A DNA stretch of 64,000 bases from an uncultured delta proteobacterium (GCA_903869265.1 CAIPYE010000014.1:394951-458950); one strand, 5' to 3'; counted from the stretch's first letter, positions 34,826-43,262 are shown. The notes: generated by a model from the letters alone, not told the origin. Program-made: numbers and translations.

Positions 34826-35844
34826 ATGATTGACAGCACCAATTCGATAAAGCAACTGACTGTTGCAAGTCTCTTTGCTGGGATAGGAGGCTTTTCACGG
34901 CCTTCAAGCAAGCTGGCTTCAAGGTGCTTTGGGCAAACGAGAATAATCAGTTCGCTGCGGAGACATATAGGCACAATTTCAAGGAAGTGAAGCTGTTCAC
35001 GGATTCGGTTCGCGATCTCTCTGTCGTTCGCGACAATCTTGAGGAAGTGGACGTAATGACGGCGGGTTTTCCTTGTCAGCCTTTTTCTGTGGCAGGGCCG
35101 AAGCAAGGCTTCAATGATCCTCGCGGGATGCTGTTTTTCGAGATAATGCGCCTCATAAGGGAATTCGGCATAAAAAAGCCGAAGCTGCTGGTGTTGGAAA
35201 ACGTGAGAAACTTGTTGGACCATAATGGAGGAAAGACATTTGCTCGAATGTCTGAAGAGATCCAATTTGCAGGCTATTGGTTTCAGAGAAGCAATGTGGC
35301 CGTTTTGAACACCAAGGAGCATACGGATATTCCTCAGAATAGGGAGCGCGCCTATATGGTTGCCTTCTCGTGGGACCATTTTCCCACCGCAGATTTTGAT
35401 TTTCCCCTTCCTGTGTTGGAAAAGCGTCCGGTCCGAGAATTTCTGGATTTGGACAAGAAGGCCTTGGACGATCTTTACTTTCCGGAAGACTCGAAGTACG
35501 GCCGACTGTTTGCCGATTCGATGGAAAAAGGCAATGCCGATTCGACTTATTTGCTACGGCGATACTATGTTCGCGAAAACAAGAACGACGAAGTGTTCAC
35601 CTTGACTGCGAACATGGGGGATGGTGGCCATAACGTGCCCGTTATTCGCGACTCGTGGGGCATCAGGAAGTTGACGCCGGAGGAATGCCTGCGGCTTCAG
35701 GGCTTTCCCTCTGAGAGCTATTTCTTCCCCCCTACGATGTCGAGATCGCAACGCTACAAGCAGGTGGGAAATGCTGTGACTGTGCCGCTGGTCGAGAAGA
35801 TTGCGGCTGAATGCGCAAGGCAACTGCGCCAAGGGAGGTTTTGA
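34826..35844 (+). pseudogene. dcm: Dcm-type DNA (cytosine-5) methyltransferase, frameshifted
   Basis: C5-methyltransferase motif I (LTVASLFAGIGGF) is read in the frame of the ATG at 34826. From about 34894 the continuation (FTAFKQAGFKVLWANENNQF) is in another frame, which carries motif IV with the catalytic Cys (AGFPCQPFSVAG), motif VI (VLENVRNLL), motif VIII (PQNRERAYMV) and motif X (QVGNAVTVPLV). Restoring one base near 34895 would rejoin them (GGFxTAFKQAGF). So the SAM-binding motif is separated from the catalytic part by a one-base loss. A start at the internal ATG 34924 would lack motif I and be inactive. It could be a sequencing error, but the neighbours are broken too. Confidence 0.85.
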
Positions 35845-37730
35845 TGATTGCATGGAAGTTTCCTTCAAACAATTACGGCGAGGTGATGGGCGTCGACAAT
35901 CCCGGAATTCAGACATTTCGGGGTGATCCGCTTTTGTCGCTTGCGCGGGAAGTTAACCAAAACTCTCTTGATGCTGCAGATCATGAATCCGGGCGTCCAG
36001 TTGAGGTCCATTTCACGCTTGACGAGATGGATGCGGATTTTTTTCCTGGTCGCGACAAATTCATGGAGGTACTACATTCCTGCCACGAATATTGGAAAGA
36101 CAACAAGAAGGCGAAGCATTTTTTTGATCAAGCAATCAGTGTTCTGGGCGCACCCCGAGTCAAGGTGCTCAAAATCAGCGATTTCTCTACGACGGGCCTC
36201 AGGGGTTCTGACCGAATCAAGGGCAGTGATTGGGCCAACTTGATCAAGGCTGTCGGAGCATCCGACAAGGAAGGAGGGGCAGGCGGATCGTTCGGTATCG
36301 GCAAGCACGCCTCTTTTGTTTGCACGCCTCTCAGGACCGTTTTCTACAGCACGCTTGACATTGACGGCAATCTGGCCTTGCAAGGTGTTTCCAAGCTGGT
36401 CGCCCATGAGGACTCTGACGGGGAGATCACTCAAGGCACAGGCTATTATGGCAAGACCCACAGGAATGAGCCGATCACGTCGAAAGATGAAATACCGGAA
36501 TCTTTTCGCTGAACTCGTGTAGGCACAGATTTGTTCGTCTTCGGATTTGAGGATGGTGAGGCTTGGAAGGAAAAGATCATTCAGTCCGTGCTGGAGAACT
36601 TCTTTGTGGCAATCCACGAGCACAGGCTGATTGTTGTAGTGGATGGAACGCGCATCGACAACATGAGTCTTTCCGACCTGATGCGGGAGCATTTCGGCGA
36701 TGATGGGGCCAATTCGGACTGCGCCAAATATTACGAATCCTTCACGTCTGATGATTCAAAATTTTATTCGCTTGAAGACTTCGAGGGTCTCGGCGAAGTT
36801 GAGTTGCATATACTTCCTGGCCATAAATTTCCTAAGCGGGTTGCAATGGTTCGGCAGACGGGAATGCTTGTCTTCTACAAAGGGCACTTCCAAACGCCTA
36901 TGAAATTTGCAGGGGTCATGCGCGCGAAAGGAAAGGAAATCAATGAGCTACTGCGTTCGCTGGAGAACCCGAGCCACAACAGCTGGGAGGTGGAGCGCCA
37001 CGAGAATCCCGCTTACGCAAAGAGAATAGTGCAGAATCTGTACGCATGGGTGCGCGATTGCGTCAGAAAAACTTCGCAAGAAGGTGGCGTGGAGGCGGAA
37101 TACGATTTTGAAGGCATGCAGCAATTTCTTCCTGATGATGTTGAGGAAGAGCAGGCCAAGCCAAGCGATTCTGAGGGACTGAAGACAACACCTCAAGAGG
37201 TCGAGCTTGTCATTCGTAATACCAAAAAAGCTGCTCAGCCAGGGGCTCACCAGCCCAGCCAGGAATCTGGAGGTGAAGATGGCGAGGGTACTGCAGCTAC
37301 TGAACCTGGAGATTCTGAGGGAGGAGGCTCAACGAAGTCGGGGGGCGGAAATGCAGGAGGTGTCGGTGGAGGCCCAGGCAATGACGGGACAGTGGGGCAG
37401 GACGGAGGTTCTGGCGCGCCGACTCGCGTCGACGTGTGCCTTAAAAAGATCAGGGCATTTTGCAGCAATCCGTCCGCAGGAGAATACCGAGTGCTTTTCC
37501 AGCCGGAGAAAAGTGGAGAAGGTTTCATCCAGCTACGAATAATCGGAGAAGTGGAAGAGTCGGTTGCGCCGGTGGCTAGCGCCAGTTGCGAAGGCGTTTC
37601 CGTTGCCGTAAGCAAGGGAGGCGTGATCGGTCCCTTTTCTTTTCAGGAAGGCGCAAGACAAGAGCTTTCTGTGATTTTGGCAAATCAGTTTCACTGTGCC
37701 TTGGAGGTGGCTGCATATGAAAATCAATGA
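35844..37730 (+). pseudogene. GHKL (MORC/MutL-like) ATPase with in-frame stop
   Basis: One frame of 629 codons from the ATG at 35844, interrupted by a single TGA at 36510-36512. The text around it reads PESFR-stop-TRVGTDLFVFGF, so a CGA (Arg) to TGA change would explain it. ATPase motifs: EVNQNSLDAAD (motif I, Mg-binding Asn), LKISDFSTTGL (motif II) and GGSFGIGKHASF (motif III, GxGK). The C-terminal half has a Gly/Ser-rich linker (about 37255-37425) before a small beta-rich domain. GHKL ATPases of this kind are known from restriction-modification operons (Iyer, Abhiman and Aravind, 2008). The start overlaps the methylase stop (TGATG) with GGGAGG upstream. Confidence 0.82.
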
Positions 37731-38586
37731 GCGCTTGTACCCCCATCCGGTTCTTGCGCATTTTTCGGATGACCTGACGGGTTGCGTGTTCCAGATTACC
37801 CCCAAAGTCCATCCGACAAAAAATGCCTACAAGCTCCGCGTGCGCGCCCGGACAAGCAGTAGCGACCTCGCAGCATTAGTGGCCGACGGCAAGGCTGCTT
37901 ATGGCATCCATGTCGAATGCGCAACGACCCGTTTCCGGAAGCTGTTCACCTCAAAGGATGTGGAATTTTTTGATGAGATTCCAGGAGAGAGCTTGGATGG
38001 CCGGGTCGAAATTTGTACGTTGATCGTTGCTACGGATGATATTCCCGCCTACAAGAACAGCAACTTTCATCAAGATTATGGAGATATAGCCTTCTTTGTA
38101 AAGAAGGGCGACGTGCTTGCGGTCGGCAATGACATTTTTTTTGACGCGACCAAAGATATCGACCCGCTCCAGAATGTCGCCTCCATCTTCCGTGTTCGTC
38201 CCAATCCGCTAGCGGATGCTCCTCCGTTTGCCATTGATTTGCAGGATCATTACGTGGTCATCCTGCTGTCTCAGCAGAACTTTCATGCCTATTCGCAGTT
38301 GCGCGTGGATCAGGACAAGCAGGCCACATTGGCTTCGATGATTGTGACCCCCGCATTGGTGCATGTCATCGAAGAAATCAAGGCTGGCGACGAAAATGCA
38401 TTTTTCGACCTGCGGTGGTTTAAAGTTATTTCTCGCAAGCTCAAGGCGTTGGATTGCGATCCTGCCGACCCGTCGGCTTGGAGCGAAGATTCGCCTCTGG
38501 TGTTGGCGCAGAAGCTTGTCGGAGACCCCTTGTCTTCTTCGCTTCAGGCTATGCTGGATGCGGAAGACGAATGGGCGGATGAATGA
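37717..38586 (+). CDS. Unrecognised 289-aa protein of the restriction island
   Basis: An intact protein starting at 37717 (MKINERLYPHPVLAHF) with TTGGAGG upstream and a 14-bp overlap with the end of the ATPase gene. Features: Tyr/Phe-rich beta segments (DDLTGCVFQITPK; YGDIAFFVKKGDVLAVG) and an acidic C-terminus ending DAEDEWADE. No membrane segment and no nuclease motif that I can recognise. The tight overlap with the ATPase gene implies a joint function, perhaps target recognition or an accessory subunit. I do not know the family. Confidence 0.6.
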   Translation: MKINERLYPHPVLAHFSDDLTGCVFQITPKVHPTKNAYKLRVRARTSSSDLAALVADGKAAYGIHVECATTRFRKLFTSKDVEFFDEIPGESLDGRVEICTLIVATDDIPAYKNSNFHQDYGDIAFFVKKGDVLAVGNDIFFDATKDIDPLQNVASIFRVRPNPLADAPPFAIDLQDHYVVILLSQQNFHAYSQLRVDQDKQATLASMIVTPALVHVIEEIKAGDENAFFDLRWFKVISRKLKALDCDPADPSAWSEDSPLVLAQKLVGDPLSSSLQAMLDAEDEWADE

Positions 38587-38603
38587 TGGGAGAGGGTGGC
38601 GCA

Positions 38604-39416
38604 ATGGCAAAAATCAAATACTTGAAGCAAGACCGTATTTCTGAGCTGAAGGCGAACCTGAAAGCTATTGCAGAGAGATACGGCGAATCAGCCCCTTGGC
38701 TTGACACTTATTTTGGCGCCTCGTCCTGGTATGGCGCAACGAAAGGCGAAATGCCGGAAGGAATCGAGCTGATGATCCCTGACGGCAAACAGCATTTTGA
38801 CTTGGAGAACACGAAGGCCGTCTATTCCGCGTTGCGCGATCTTCCGCTTTCCCTGGCCATCGACGAGAGATTTTGGGCCTATCTGACGCATGTCGATTAT
38901 TGGGACTACATGCGGGTCCGTTGGCCGCTCGAAAATGGAGTCAAGACCACAAAAGGGCCAGCGAACTATATTCGGGAACATTATTTTTTCATGCCCAATC
39001 GAGATCGCGCGCTCATCCGAAACGGCATCTCTCGATTGTGGTGGTATGGTTACATTTCCTACGATGACAGTAGGAGCAACCCTTTTGAGCTGACAGAGGT
39101 CCTTCTCGAAAAGCTCGACATTGCTCAACAGTTGCTGGAGCGAAGCTATTCGCGCAATACGACCATCACCAAGACCATCCTCTCGATGCTTGTTGAAAAG
39201 AAAGCCGCCGGTACTCCTTTCTCGCACAGGGGAAAACAATTCAGACCCTTGATCATGCACTTGAACGCCATAGGAGGCGTTACGATTCTTGACGTTCTGG
39301 CAGAGACAGATATTCGCAATATTGTCGAAGGGAAGCTTGCTTTGTTGGATGCTGATTTAGAAGAGGTGGAGGACGGTGCCGAAGAAGAGTCCGAAACTGA
39401 AGGCGAAATGGCATAG
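38604..39416 (+). CDS. DUF6339-family protein
   Basis: A 270-aa protein whose central part (DERFWAYLTHVDYWDYMRVR; then RNGISRLWWYGYISYDDSR and LLERSYSRNTTITKTILS) matches the DUF6339 family as I know it. The family is found in defence and restriction operons; molecular function is unknown. It starts at 38604 (MAKIKYLKQD) with GAGAGGG upstream; an ATG at 38583 overlaps the preceding gene but has no site. Acidic C-terminal tail. It appears intact. Its 3' end overlaps the presumed vsr start. Confidence 0.7.
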   Translation: MAKIKYLKQDRISELKANLKAIAERYGESAPWLDTYFGASSWYGATKGEMPEGIELMIPDGKQHFDLENTKAVYSALRDLPLSLAIDERFWAYLTHVDYWDYMRVRWPLENGVKTTKGPANYIREHYFFMPNRDRALIRNGISRLWWYGYISYDDSRSNPFELTEVLLEKLDIAQQLLERSYSRNTTITKTILSMLVEKKAAGTPFSHRGKQFRPLIMHLNAIGGVTILDVLAETDIRNIVEGKLALLDADLEEVEDGAEEESETEGEMA

Positions 39417-39628
39417 CCGCTACCTGCAATAAAGGCAAAGAAGCAGCTCCTTGAGGGCAAGCCGACCCGTAGCGAATTGATGGCCAGGGTTCGCTCGAAG
39501 GACACTTCCCCTGAAAGGCGCAGGTGCTCCGGGTGCTGTTTGCGATGGGCTATCGCTTCCGTATTCACAGGAGGGACCTGCCAGGCTACCCTGATATTGC
39601 ATTCCTTGCCCGACGGGAGCCACCCTGA
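39376..39628 (+). pseudogene. vsr: Very-short-patch repair endonuclease (Vsr) remnant
   Basis: Three frames together give a Vsr N-terminal half. A GTG at 39376 starts PKKSPKLKAKWHSRYLQ, which ends at TAA; the next frame gives AIKAKKQLLEGKPTRSELMA and RVRSKDTSPE; the third gives VLRVLFAMGYRFRIHRRDLP and GYPDIAFLARREPP before TGA at 39626-39628. So there are at least two frameshifts. The metal-binding Asp of LPGYPDIAF (Asp51 in E. coli Vsr) is present, but the HGCFWH catalytic region is missing, so it is also truncated. Vsr normally repairs T:G mismatches made by deamination at Dcm-type sites, fitting the adjacent methylase. Confidence 0.78.
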
Positions 39629-39722
39629 GTGCATCCGAGGGACGTTGCTTGCTAATTAGCTATTTTTTAATTCCAGCGCCCATGTCGTTAAAAAGATGGT
39701 TGGACATGTACCCTTATCTCTA

Positions 39723-39751
39723 TTGACACCTGACCCGTTACAGGTTACACT
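39723..39751 (+). promoter_or_regulatory. Promoter and probable operator of higBA
   Basis: TTGACA (39723-39728), 17 bp, TACACT (39746-39751). An inverted repeat ACCTG (39728-39732) / CAGGT (39741-39745) fills the spacer and could be the HigA operator. The -10 box lies only 5 bp before the higB ATG, so the mRNA is nearly leaderless. Confidence 0.6.
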
Positions 39752-39756
39752 CTGCC

Positions 39757-40035
39757 ATGATCAAAAGTTTCAATCATAAGGGTTTGCGCGATTTTTTCAT
39801 GAATGGCAGCAGGAAAGGGATAATCGCCGAGCATGAAAAGAGGCTGAAGCTGATTTTGATCCGTCTGCATGCGAGCATTTCGCCTGACGATATGATTCTT
39901 CCTGGTTTCAAGCTGCATGCCTTGAAAGGGGAGAGACAAGGGTATTATGCGGTGGCGGTTTCCGGTAACTGGAGAGTGATTTTCAGGTTTGAAGGGAATG
40001 ACGCCGTGAATGTCGATTATCTTGACTACCATTAA
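39757..40035 (+). CDS. higB: HigB-type mRNA interferase toxin
   Basis: A 92-aa RelE/HigB-family toxin: [20 protein letters not shown] at the start, then [19 protein letters not shown] and [19 protein letters not shown]. The conserved basic residues (Arg in NWRVIF, Lys/His in FKLHALKG) match ribosome-dependent mRNA cleavage toxins. The toxin gene precedes the antitoxin, as in higBA systems. It starts about 130 bp beyond the broken vsr. Confidence 0.9.
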   Translation: MIKSFNHKGLRDFFMNGSRKGIIAEHEKRLKLILIRLHASISPDDMILPGFKLHALKGERQGYYAVAVSGNWRVIFRFEGNDAVNVDYLDYH

Positions 40036-40046
40036 TGAGGGTAACT

Positions 40047-40337
40047 ATGTTGATGCACGATCCCCCACATCCCGGTGAACTGATCCGGGACATATGCCTT
40101 GAACCTTTGGGGCTTACCGTTACCGAGGCCGCAACTGGGCTTGGCGTAACCAGGAAAACACTGTCCAGCCTTTTGAACGGGCATTCCTGTGTGACGCCGG
40201 TTATGGCTATCCGTTTGTCCAAAGCCTTTGGTGGCAGCCCTGAAAGTTGGTTAAATCACCAGATGCAGTTCGACCTGTGGCATGCTCAACAAAAGGCAAC
40301 AAGTTTGAAAGTGAAAGATTTTTGCCATGCCGCTTGA
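40047..40337 (+). CDS. higA: HigA-type antitoxin
   Basis: A 96-aa Xre-like HTH protein: [37 protein letters not shown] (recognition helix) and [19 protein letters not shown]. It neutralises HigB and should repress the promoter at 39723-39751. The ATG at 40047 has GAGG 6 bp upstream; an ATG at 40035 overlaps the higB stop and is also possible. Confidence 0.9.
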   Translation: MLMHDPPHPGELIRDICLEPLGLTVTEAATGLGVTRKTLSSLLNGHSCVTPVMAIRLSKAFGGSPESWLNHQMQFDLWHAQQKATSLKVKDFCHAA

Positions 40338-40338
40338 G

Positions 40339-40387
40339 CCCTATAGCATGCGCCCTCCTTTGGCATGCTATAGGGACTCCTCCCCCT
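40339..40387. terminator. Terminator between convergent toxin-antitoxin operons
   Basis: A perfect 13-bp stem CCCTATAGCATGC (40339-40351) / GCATGCTATAGGG (40363-40375), followed on the plus strand by CCCCCTTTTTTT. It separates higBA from the leftward toxin-antitoxin pair. Confidence 0.8.
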
Positions 40388-40391
40388 TTTT

Positions 40392-40697
40392 TTACTGATC
40401 CTCCGCCTCCGTTTCCGGGCTACCCGGCAACTGCGCGCCATGCCACACAGCCACGATCCAGACAACATTCTCTTTAACCCTGTAGAAAAAGCGATACGGG
40501 GGAACAATCACCTCTCGGTAGTGAATGTCGGGGAACTCTGGGAGAGTGCGCCCGGACTCCGGGAAGTTCTGGAGCCGCGAGAGCGCTTTTTCCGCCTGGT
40601 TGCGAAACGAAACCGCCGCTGACGGCTTGTCGCGGCGGATGTAAGCAAGTGCGCGTAAAAATTGATCGCGCGCTGATGGGGTAAAAACGATCTTCAC
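40392..40697 (-). CDS. RelE/ParE-family toxin
   Basis: A 101-aa toxin: KIVFTPSARDQFLRALAYIR, SRLQNFPESGRTLPEF and REVIVPPYRFFYRVKENVVW are the ParE/RelE signatures (helical start, P-E-S-G-R loop, beta sheet with Arg). ParE members inhibit gyrase and RelE members cleave mRNA; the sequence alone does not settle which. Its start overlaps the antitoxin stop by 4 bp. Confidence 0.88.
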   Translation of the reverse strand: MKIVFTPSARDQFLRALAYIRRDKPSAAVSFRNQAEKALSRLQNFPESGRTLPEFPDIHYREVIVPPYRFFYRVKENVVWIVAVWHGAQLPGSPETEAEDQ

Positions 40698-40972
40698 GGT
40701 TGTTCCGCCAGCAGGGCGTCCGCTTCTGCCAGCACGGTTTTTAGGTCGAAACCGGTTCCGGCCTCGATTTCTTTTTCGCCACGGGCCAGTAACCGTAAAA
40801 TTTCAAGCTCGTGTTGTGTGTGTTCGTACTCTTTCATGCTGACCATCACGGCAGTCGCACGGCCACGCTGGGTGATGAACAGAGGATCGCGTGAAGCCGT
40901 CATGCGCTTGAGGATGCCGCTTGCATCCTGACGGAAGTCTGAGATGGGAATGATCTGAGGTGATTTTGACAT
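40694..40972 (-). CDS. Phd/YefM-family antitoxin
   Basis: A 92-aa antitoxin: IIPISDFRQDASGILKRM, DPLFITQRGRATAVMVSMKE and YEHTQHELEILRLLARGEKE are typical of Phd/YefM. The N-terminal part binds the operator and the C-terminal part wraps the toxin. AGGAGG precedes the ATG at 40972. The palindrome ACCACTGGTGGT (41004-41015), about 30 bp upstream, is a candidate operator. Confidence 0.9.
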   Translation of the reverse strand: MSKSPQIIPISDFRQDASGILKRMTASRDPLFITQRGRATAVMVSMKEYEHTQHELEILRLLARGEKEIEAGTGFDLKTVLAEADALLAEQP

Positions 40973-41003
40973 TGTCTGTACCTCCTATTGTATTTCAAGA
41001 AGT

Positions 41004-41015
41004 ACCACTGGTGGT
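41004..41015. promoter_or_regulatory. Candidate operator of the Phd/YefM-type module
   Basis: ACCACTGGTGGT: 5-bp arms around TG, 32 bp upstream of the antitoxin start. No definite -35/-10 pair was assigned. The rest of 40973-41393 contains only the terminator at 41332-41370. Confidence 0.4.
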
Positions 41016-41331
41016 CAGTGATGGCAAGATGAAAAAAACAGAGGGGTAGTAGATTTTATTCTGGCTGGTTAAAAACCCTCTTTTCTCCCCGGACACAAGA
41101 CACCCTCATTCCTGTTGTGACCTCCTGGCCTATTCTGTGGGCGATGGGGCGATAATTTTTAAACAGCGGCCCCGTATTTTTTCAGTATTGTGTTGGGCGA
41201 GGAAATCCCGCACCATGGAAGAGAGCCCTGGTCAAGCGTGAGCATCTTCCCTTGCTGCTTTTCGCACTACCCCCAAATTCTGGTGCTCAGGTTATGGACC
41301 GGGGCTTTTTCTGAGAATCAACAGCAGCAAT

Positions 41332-41370
41332 AAAAAAAGGCGGAACGCTCATTGCGCTCCGCCTTTTTTT
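41332..41370. terminator. Bidirectional terminator after metV
   Basis: AAAAAAAGGCGGAACGC, loop TCATT, then GCGCTCCGCCTTTTTTT: a GC-rich stem with one mismatch flanked by A-run and T-run, working in both directions. It ends the leftward hdrC-mvhD-metV run. Confidence 0.85.
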
Positions 41371-41393
41371 GTCAGTGGGTCGAAAAAAACAGA

Positions 41394-42062
41394 TCAGACA
41401 GTCAGATCGTTGCGCATGGTCTTGCGCGGGCCGCCGTGCCCAGCCGTGCTCCAGTCCCGGATCGGCGCAATGGCCGCAAGCTGGTCCGCCTTATCGATGC
41501 GGACCAGCTTGTCGTGGATGGCCTGCCAGATGCAGGGAACCTCCTTGTGGATCTCGCATCGCCCGTCCACTGAACCGCCGCAAGGGCCGTTCATCAGGCT
41601 TTTGGCGCAGCGGGCCACCGGGCAGAGGCCGCCGGTAAGATGGAGGATGCAGTTGCCGCACCCGGCGCATTGCTCGCTCCACACGCCCTGTTCGGCGGAG
41701 CCGCCGAAGGATGAGGTGTTCACCCCAGGATACACCTTGACCATGGGCCGCAGATTGGCGATGAAGTTGACCCCCACCCCGCAGGCCATGGAAACGATGG
41801 CGTCGTACTGGCCGTCCCACTGGTCGATGGAATCGATGTATTCCTTGTCGCACTGGCGGACCAGGGTGGCCTCGATGGTTGAAACCTCCTGGCCTGCCTT
41901 CTGCTTGCCCAGACGGATCAGGGAGGCAAGGATCTCCACCTCGCGTTCGCCTCCGGCGGAACAGACCGTTACGCAGCCGCGGCAGCCCAGAACCAAGATG
42001 CGCTTGGCGTCCTGGACCATGTTCATGATTTCATTGAGTGGTTTTCTTTCGGCAATAATCAT
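41394..42062 (-). CDS. metV: MetV-like methylenetetrahydrofolate reductase C-terminal domain protein
   Basis: A 222-aa stand-alone MTHFR-C protein. An N-terminal Cys stretch (LGCRGCVTVCSAGG) precedes a flavodoxin-like fold, and the C-terminus binds Fe-S or zinc: EQCAGCGNCILHLTGGLCPV, RCAKSLMNGPCGGSVDGRCE and KEVPCIWQ. In acetogens MetV partners MetF and links it to Hdr/Mvh-type electron carriers. Here it follows mvhD (4-bp overlap) and hdrC, supporting that role. A second copy of the C-terminal motif is fused to the reductase at 45941-47542. Confidence 0.85.
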   Translation of the reverse strand: MIIAERKPLNEIMNMVQDAKRILVLGCRGCVTVCSAGGEREVEILASLIRLGKQKAGQEVSTIEATLVRQCDKEYIDSIDQWDGQYDAIVSMACGVGVNFIANLRPMVKVYPGVNTSSFGGSAEQGVWSEQCAGCGNCILHLTGGLCPVARCAKSLMNGPCGGSVDGRCEIHKEVPCIWQAIHDKLVRIDKADQLAAIAPIRDWSTAGHGGPRKTMRNDLTV

Positions 42063-42481
42063 TTCGTGCCTCCCTGAAACGGGCTCGGGCCCAAGGTCGT
42101 AATCCGTTCATCCATCTCCTGGGCAGCCTTGACAAAATCGGGGTGGAAGCCGCGCTCCAGGTGATACATCTCGATGCGTTCCGGCTCGACTCCGAGTTCG
42201 GCCAGGGCCTTCTTGATGGCCCCGACCCGCTTGGCGGCCCGCTGGCTGCCCATGAGGTTGTGGCATTTGTCCGCCGGGCATCCGGCCACATACACGCCAT
42301 CGGCTCCGTCTTCAAAGGCCTTGAGCAGGGTGGAGACCTCAAGCTTGCCGGTGCAGACCAACCGGTGGATGGTCACGCTTTTGGGGAAGCCATCGGCCAG
42401 CAATCCTTGCGGCCCTTCGGCCAGGGTCTGCTGGGAGGTGTAATGGCAACAGAATGCTTGGATATTGGGGGTAAAAGACAT
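42059..42481 (-). CDS. mvhD: MvhD/FlpD-family [2Fe-2S] electron-transfer subunit
   Basis: A 140-aa protein of the hydrogenase delta-subunit (MvhD) family: IQAFCCHYTSQQ, HRLVCTGKLEVSTLLKAFED, and the hallmark GADGVYVAGCPADKCHN. These Cys residues hold a [2Fe-2S] cluster that passes electrons to or from heterodisulfide-reductase-like subunits. It lies between hdrC (13 bp) and metV (overlap). ATG at 42481 chosen; a GTG at 42490 is possible. No hdrA is present in this cluster. Confidence 0.88.
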   Translation of the reverse strand: MSFTPNIQAFCCHYTSQQTLAEGPQGLLADGFPKSVTIHRLVCTGKLEVSTLLKAFEDGADGVYVAGCPADKCHNLMGSQRAAKRVGAIKKALAELGVEPERIEMYHLERGFHPDFVKAAQEMDERITTLGPSPFQGGTK

Positions 42482-42494
42482 GGGGATCACCGTG

Positions 42495-43061
42495 CTACTG
42501 ATTTGCGCCGCAGGCGGCGATCAAACGCTCGTCCTCGGACTCGTTTAAGCGGATGGCCTGGGCTGGGCACTCGGAGGGGCAGATGCCGCAGCCCCGGCAC
42601 TCCTGGGGATCAATGGCAGCCTTGCCCTGGTCGTCGATCTTGGGAATCCGCCAGGGGCAGACCCGGACACAGGTGAGGCAGGAAACGCAGAGATCGCGTT
42701 CAACCCAGGCGGCCTTGCCCTTGTCCAGCAGATCCTGCTCGGTAATGTAGCCTGCTTTCATGGCCAGTTGGCGCAGGGCGACCATAATTTCGGCAAAACG
42801 GACGTCCTGGGGGCAGACAAAGATGCAGCTGCGGCACCGGGAGCAGAACCAGAGCAGATCGGATTTGAGCAGCGCGTCTTTGAGACCCATTCGGATCATG
42901 TGGATGATCTTACGGGGGTCGAAATCGGGGATTGCCTGACTGACCGGGCAGATACCGCTACAGGCGCCGCAGGAAAAACAGCGGTTCAGGAATTCGCCTC
43001 CTGGAATCGCCGTTACCTCGGCGCTGAAGGCTGAATTGATATCCTTGCTGGAGATTGCCAT
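42495..43061 (-). CDS. hdrC: HdrC-like iron-sulfur protein with extra ferredoxin domain
   Basis: A 188-aa protein with four [4Fe-4S]-type motifs: CFSCGACSGICP and CSRCRSCIFVCP (HdrC/dicluster part), then CVSCLTCVRVCP and CRGCGICPSECP (ferredoxin-like extension). It probably wires a heterodisulfide-reductase-like or bifurcating complex to MvhD and MetV. HdrA and HdrB are not in the window, so partners must lie elsewhere or the complex is reduced. First gene of the hdrC-mvhD-metV run; 43062-43262 upstream holds only a small hairpin (43094-43114). Confidence 0.85.
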   Translation of the reverse strand: MAISSKDINSAFSAEVTAIPGGEFLNRCFSCGACSGICPVSQAIPDFDPRKIIHMIRMGLKDALLKSDLLWFCSRCRSCIFVCPQDVRFAEIMVALRQLAMKAGYITEQDLLDKGKAAWVERDLCVSCLTCVRVCPWRIPKIDDQGKAAIDPQECRGCGICPSECPAQAIRLNESEDERLIAACGANQ

Positions 43062-43262
43062 AACAAAGCCTCATGTATCGTGTAAGATATGAAACCCGGC
43101 AATGGGCGCCGGGTAATTTTTTATCCGGTTGGTTCGGGGCCGCAACCCGGTGAACCAAGACAGCGTCGGGTACTCTAGCACAAAAAACAAGCCCGCCCAA
43201 TAGGTATATCTACTGGAATAAACGGTTTTTCTGGGGTGGACATGGTGAAGCGGCATCTACAC

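Noticed and set aside
36510..36512. Selenocysteine at the in-frame TGA of the GHKL ATPase
   Set aside because: The position is not a catalytic Cys-equivalent, no insertion element was apparent right after it, and neighbouring genes are also broken, so a nonsense mutation is simpler.
34181..39660. tRNA-Leu as an integration site for the island
   Set aside because: I looked for a direct repeat of the tRNA 3' end at the right side of the island and saw none, and no integrase gene is present.
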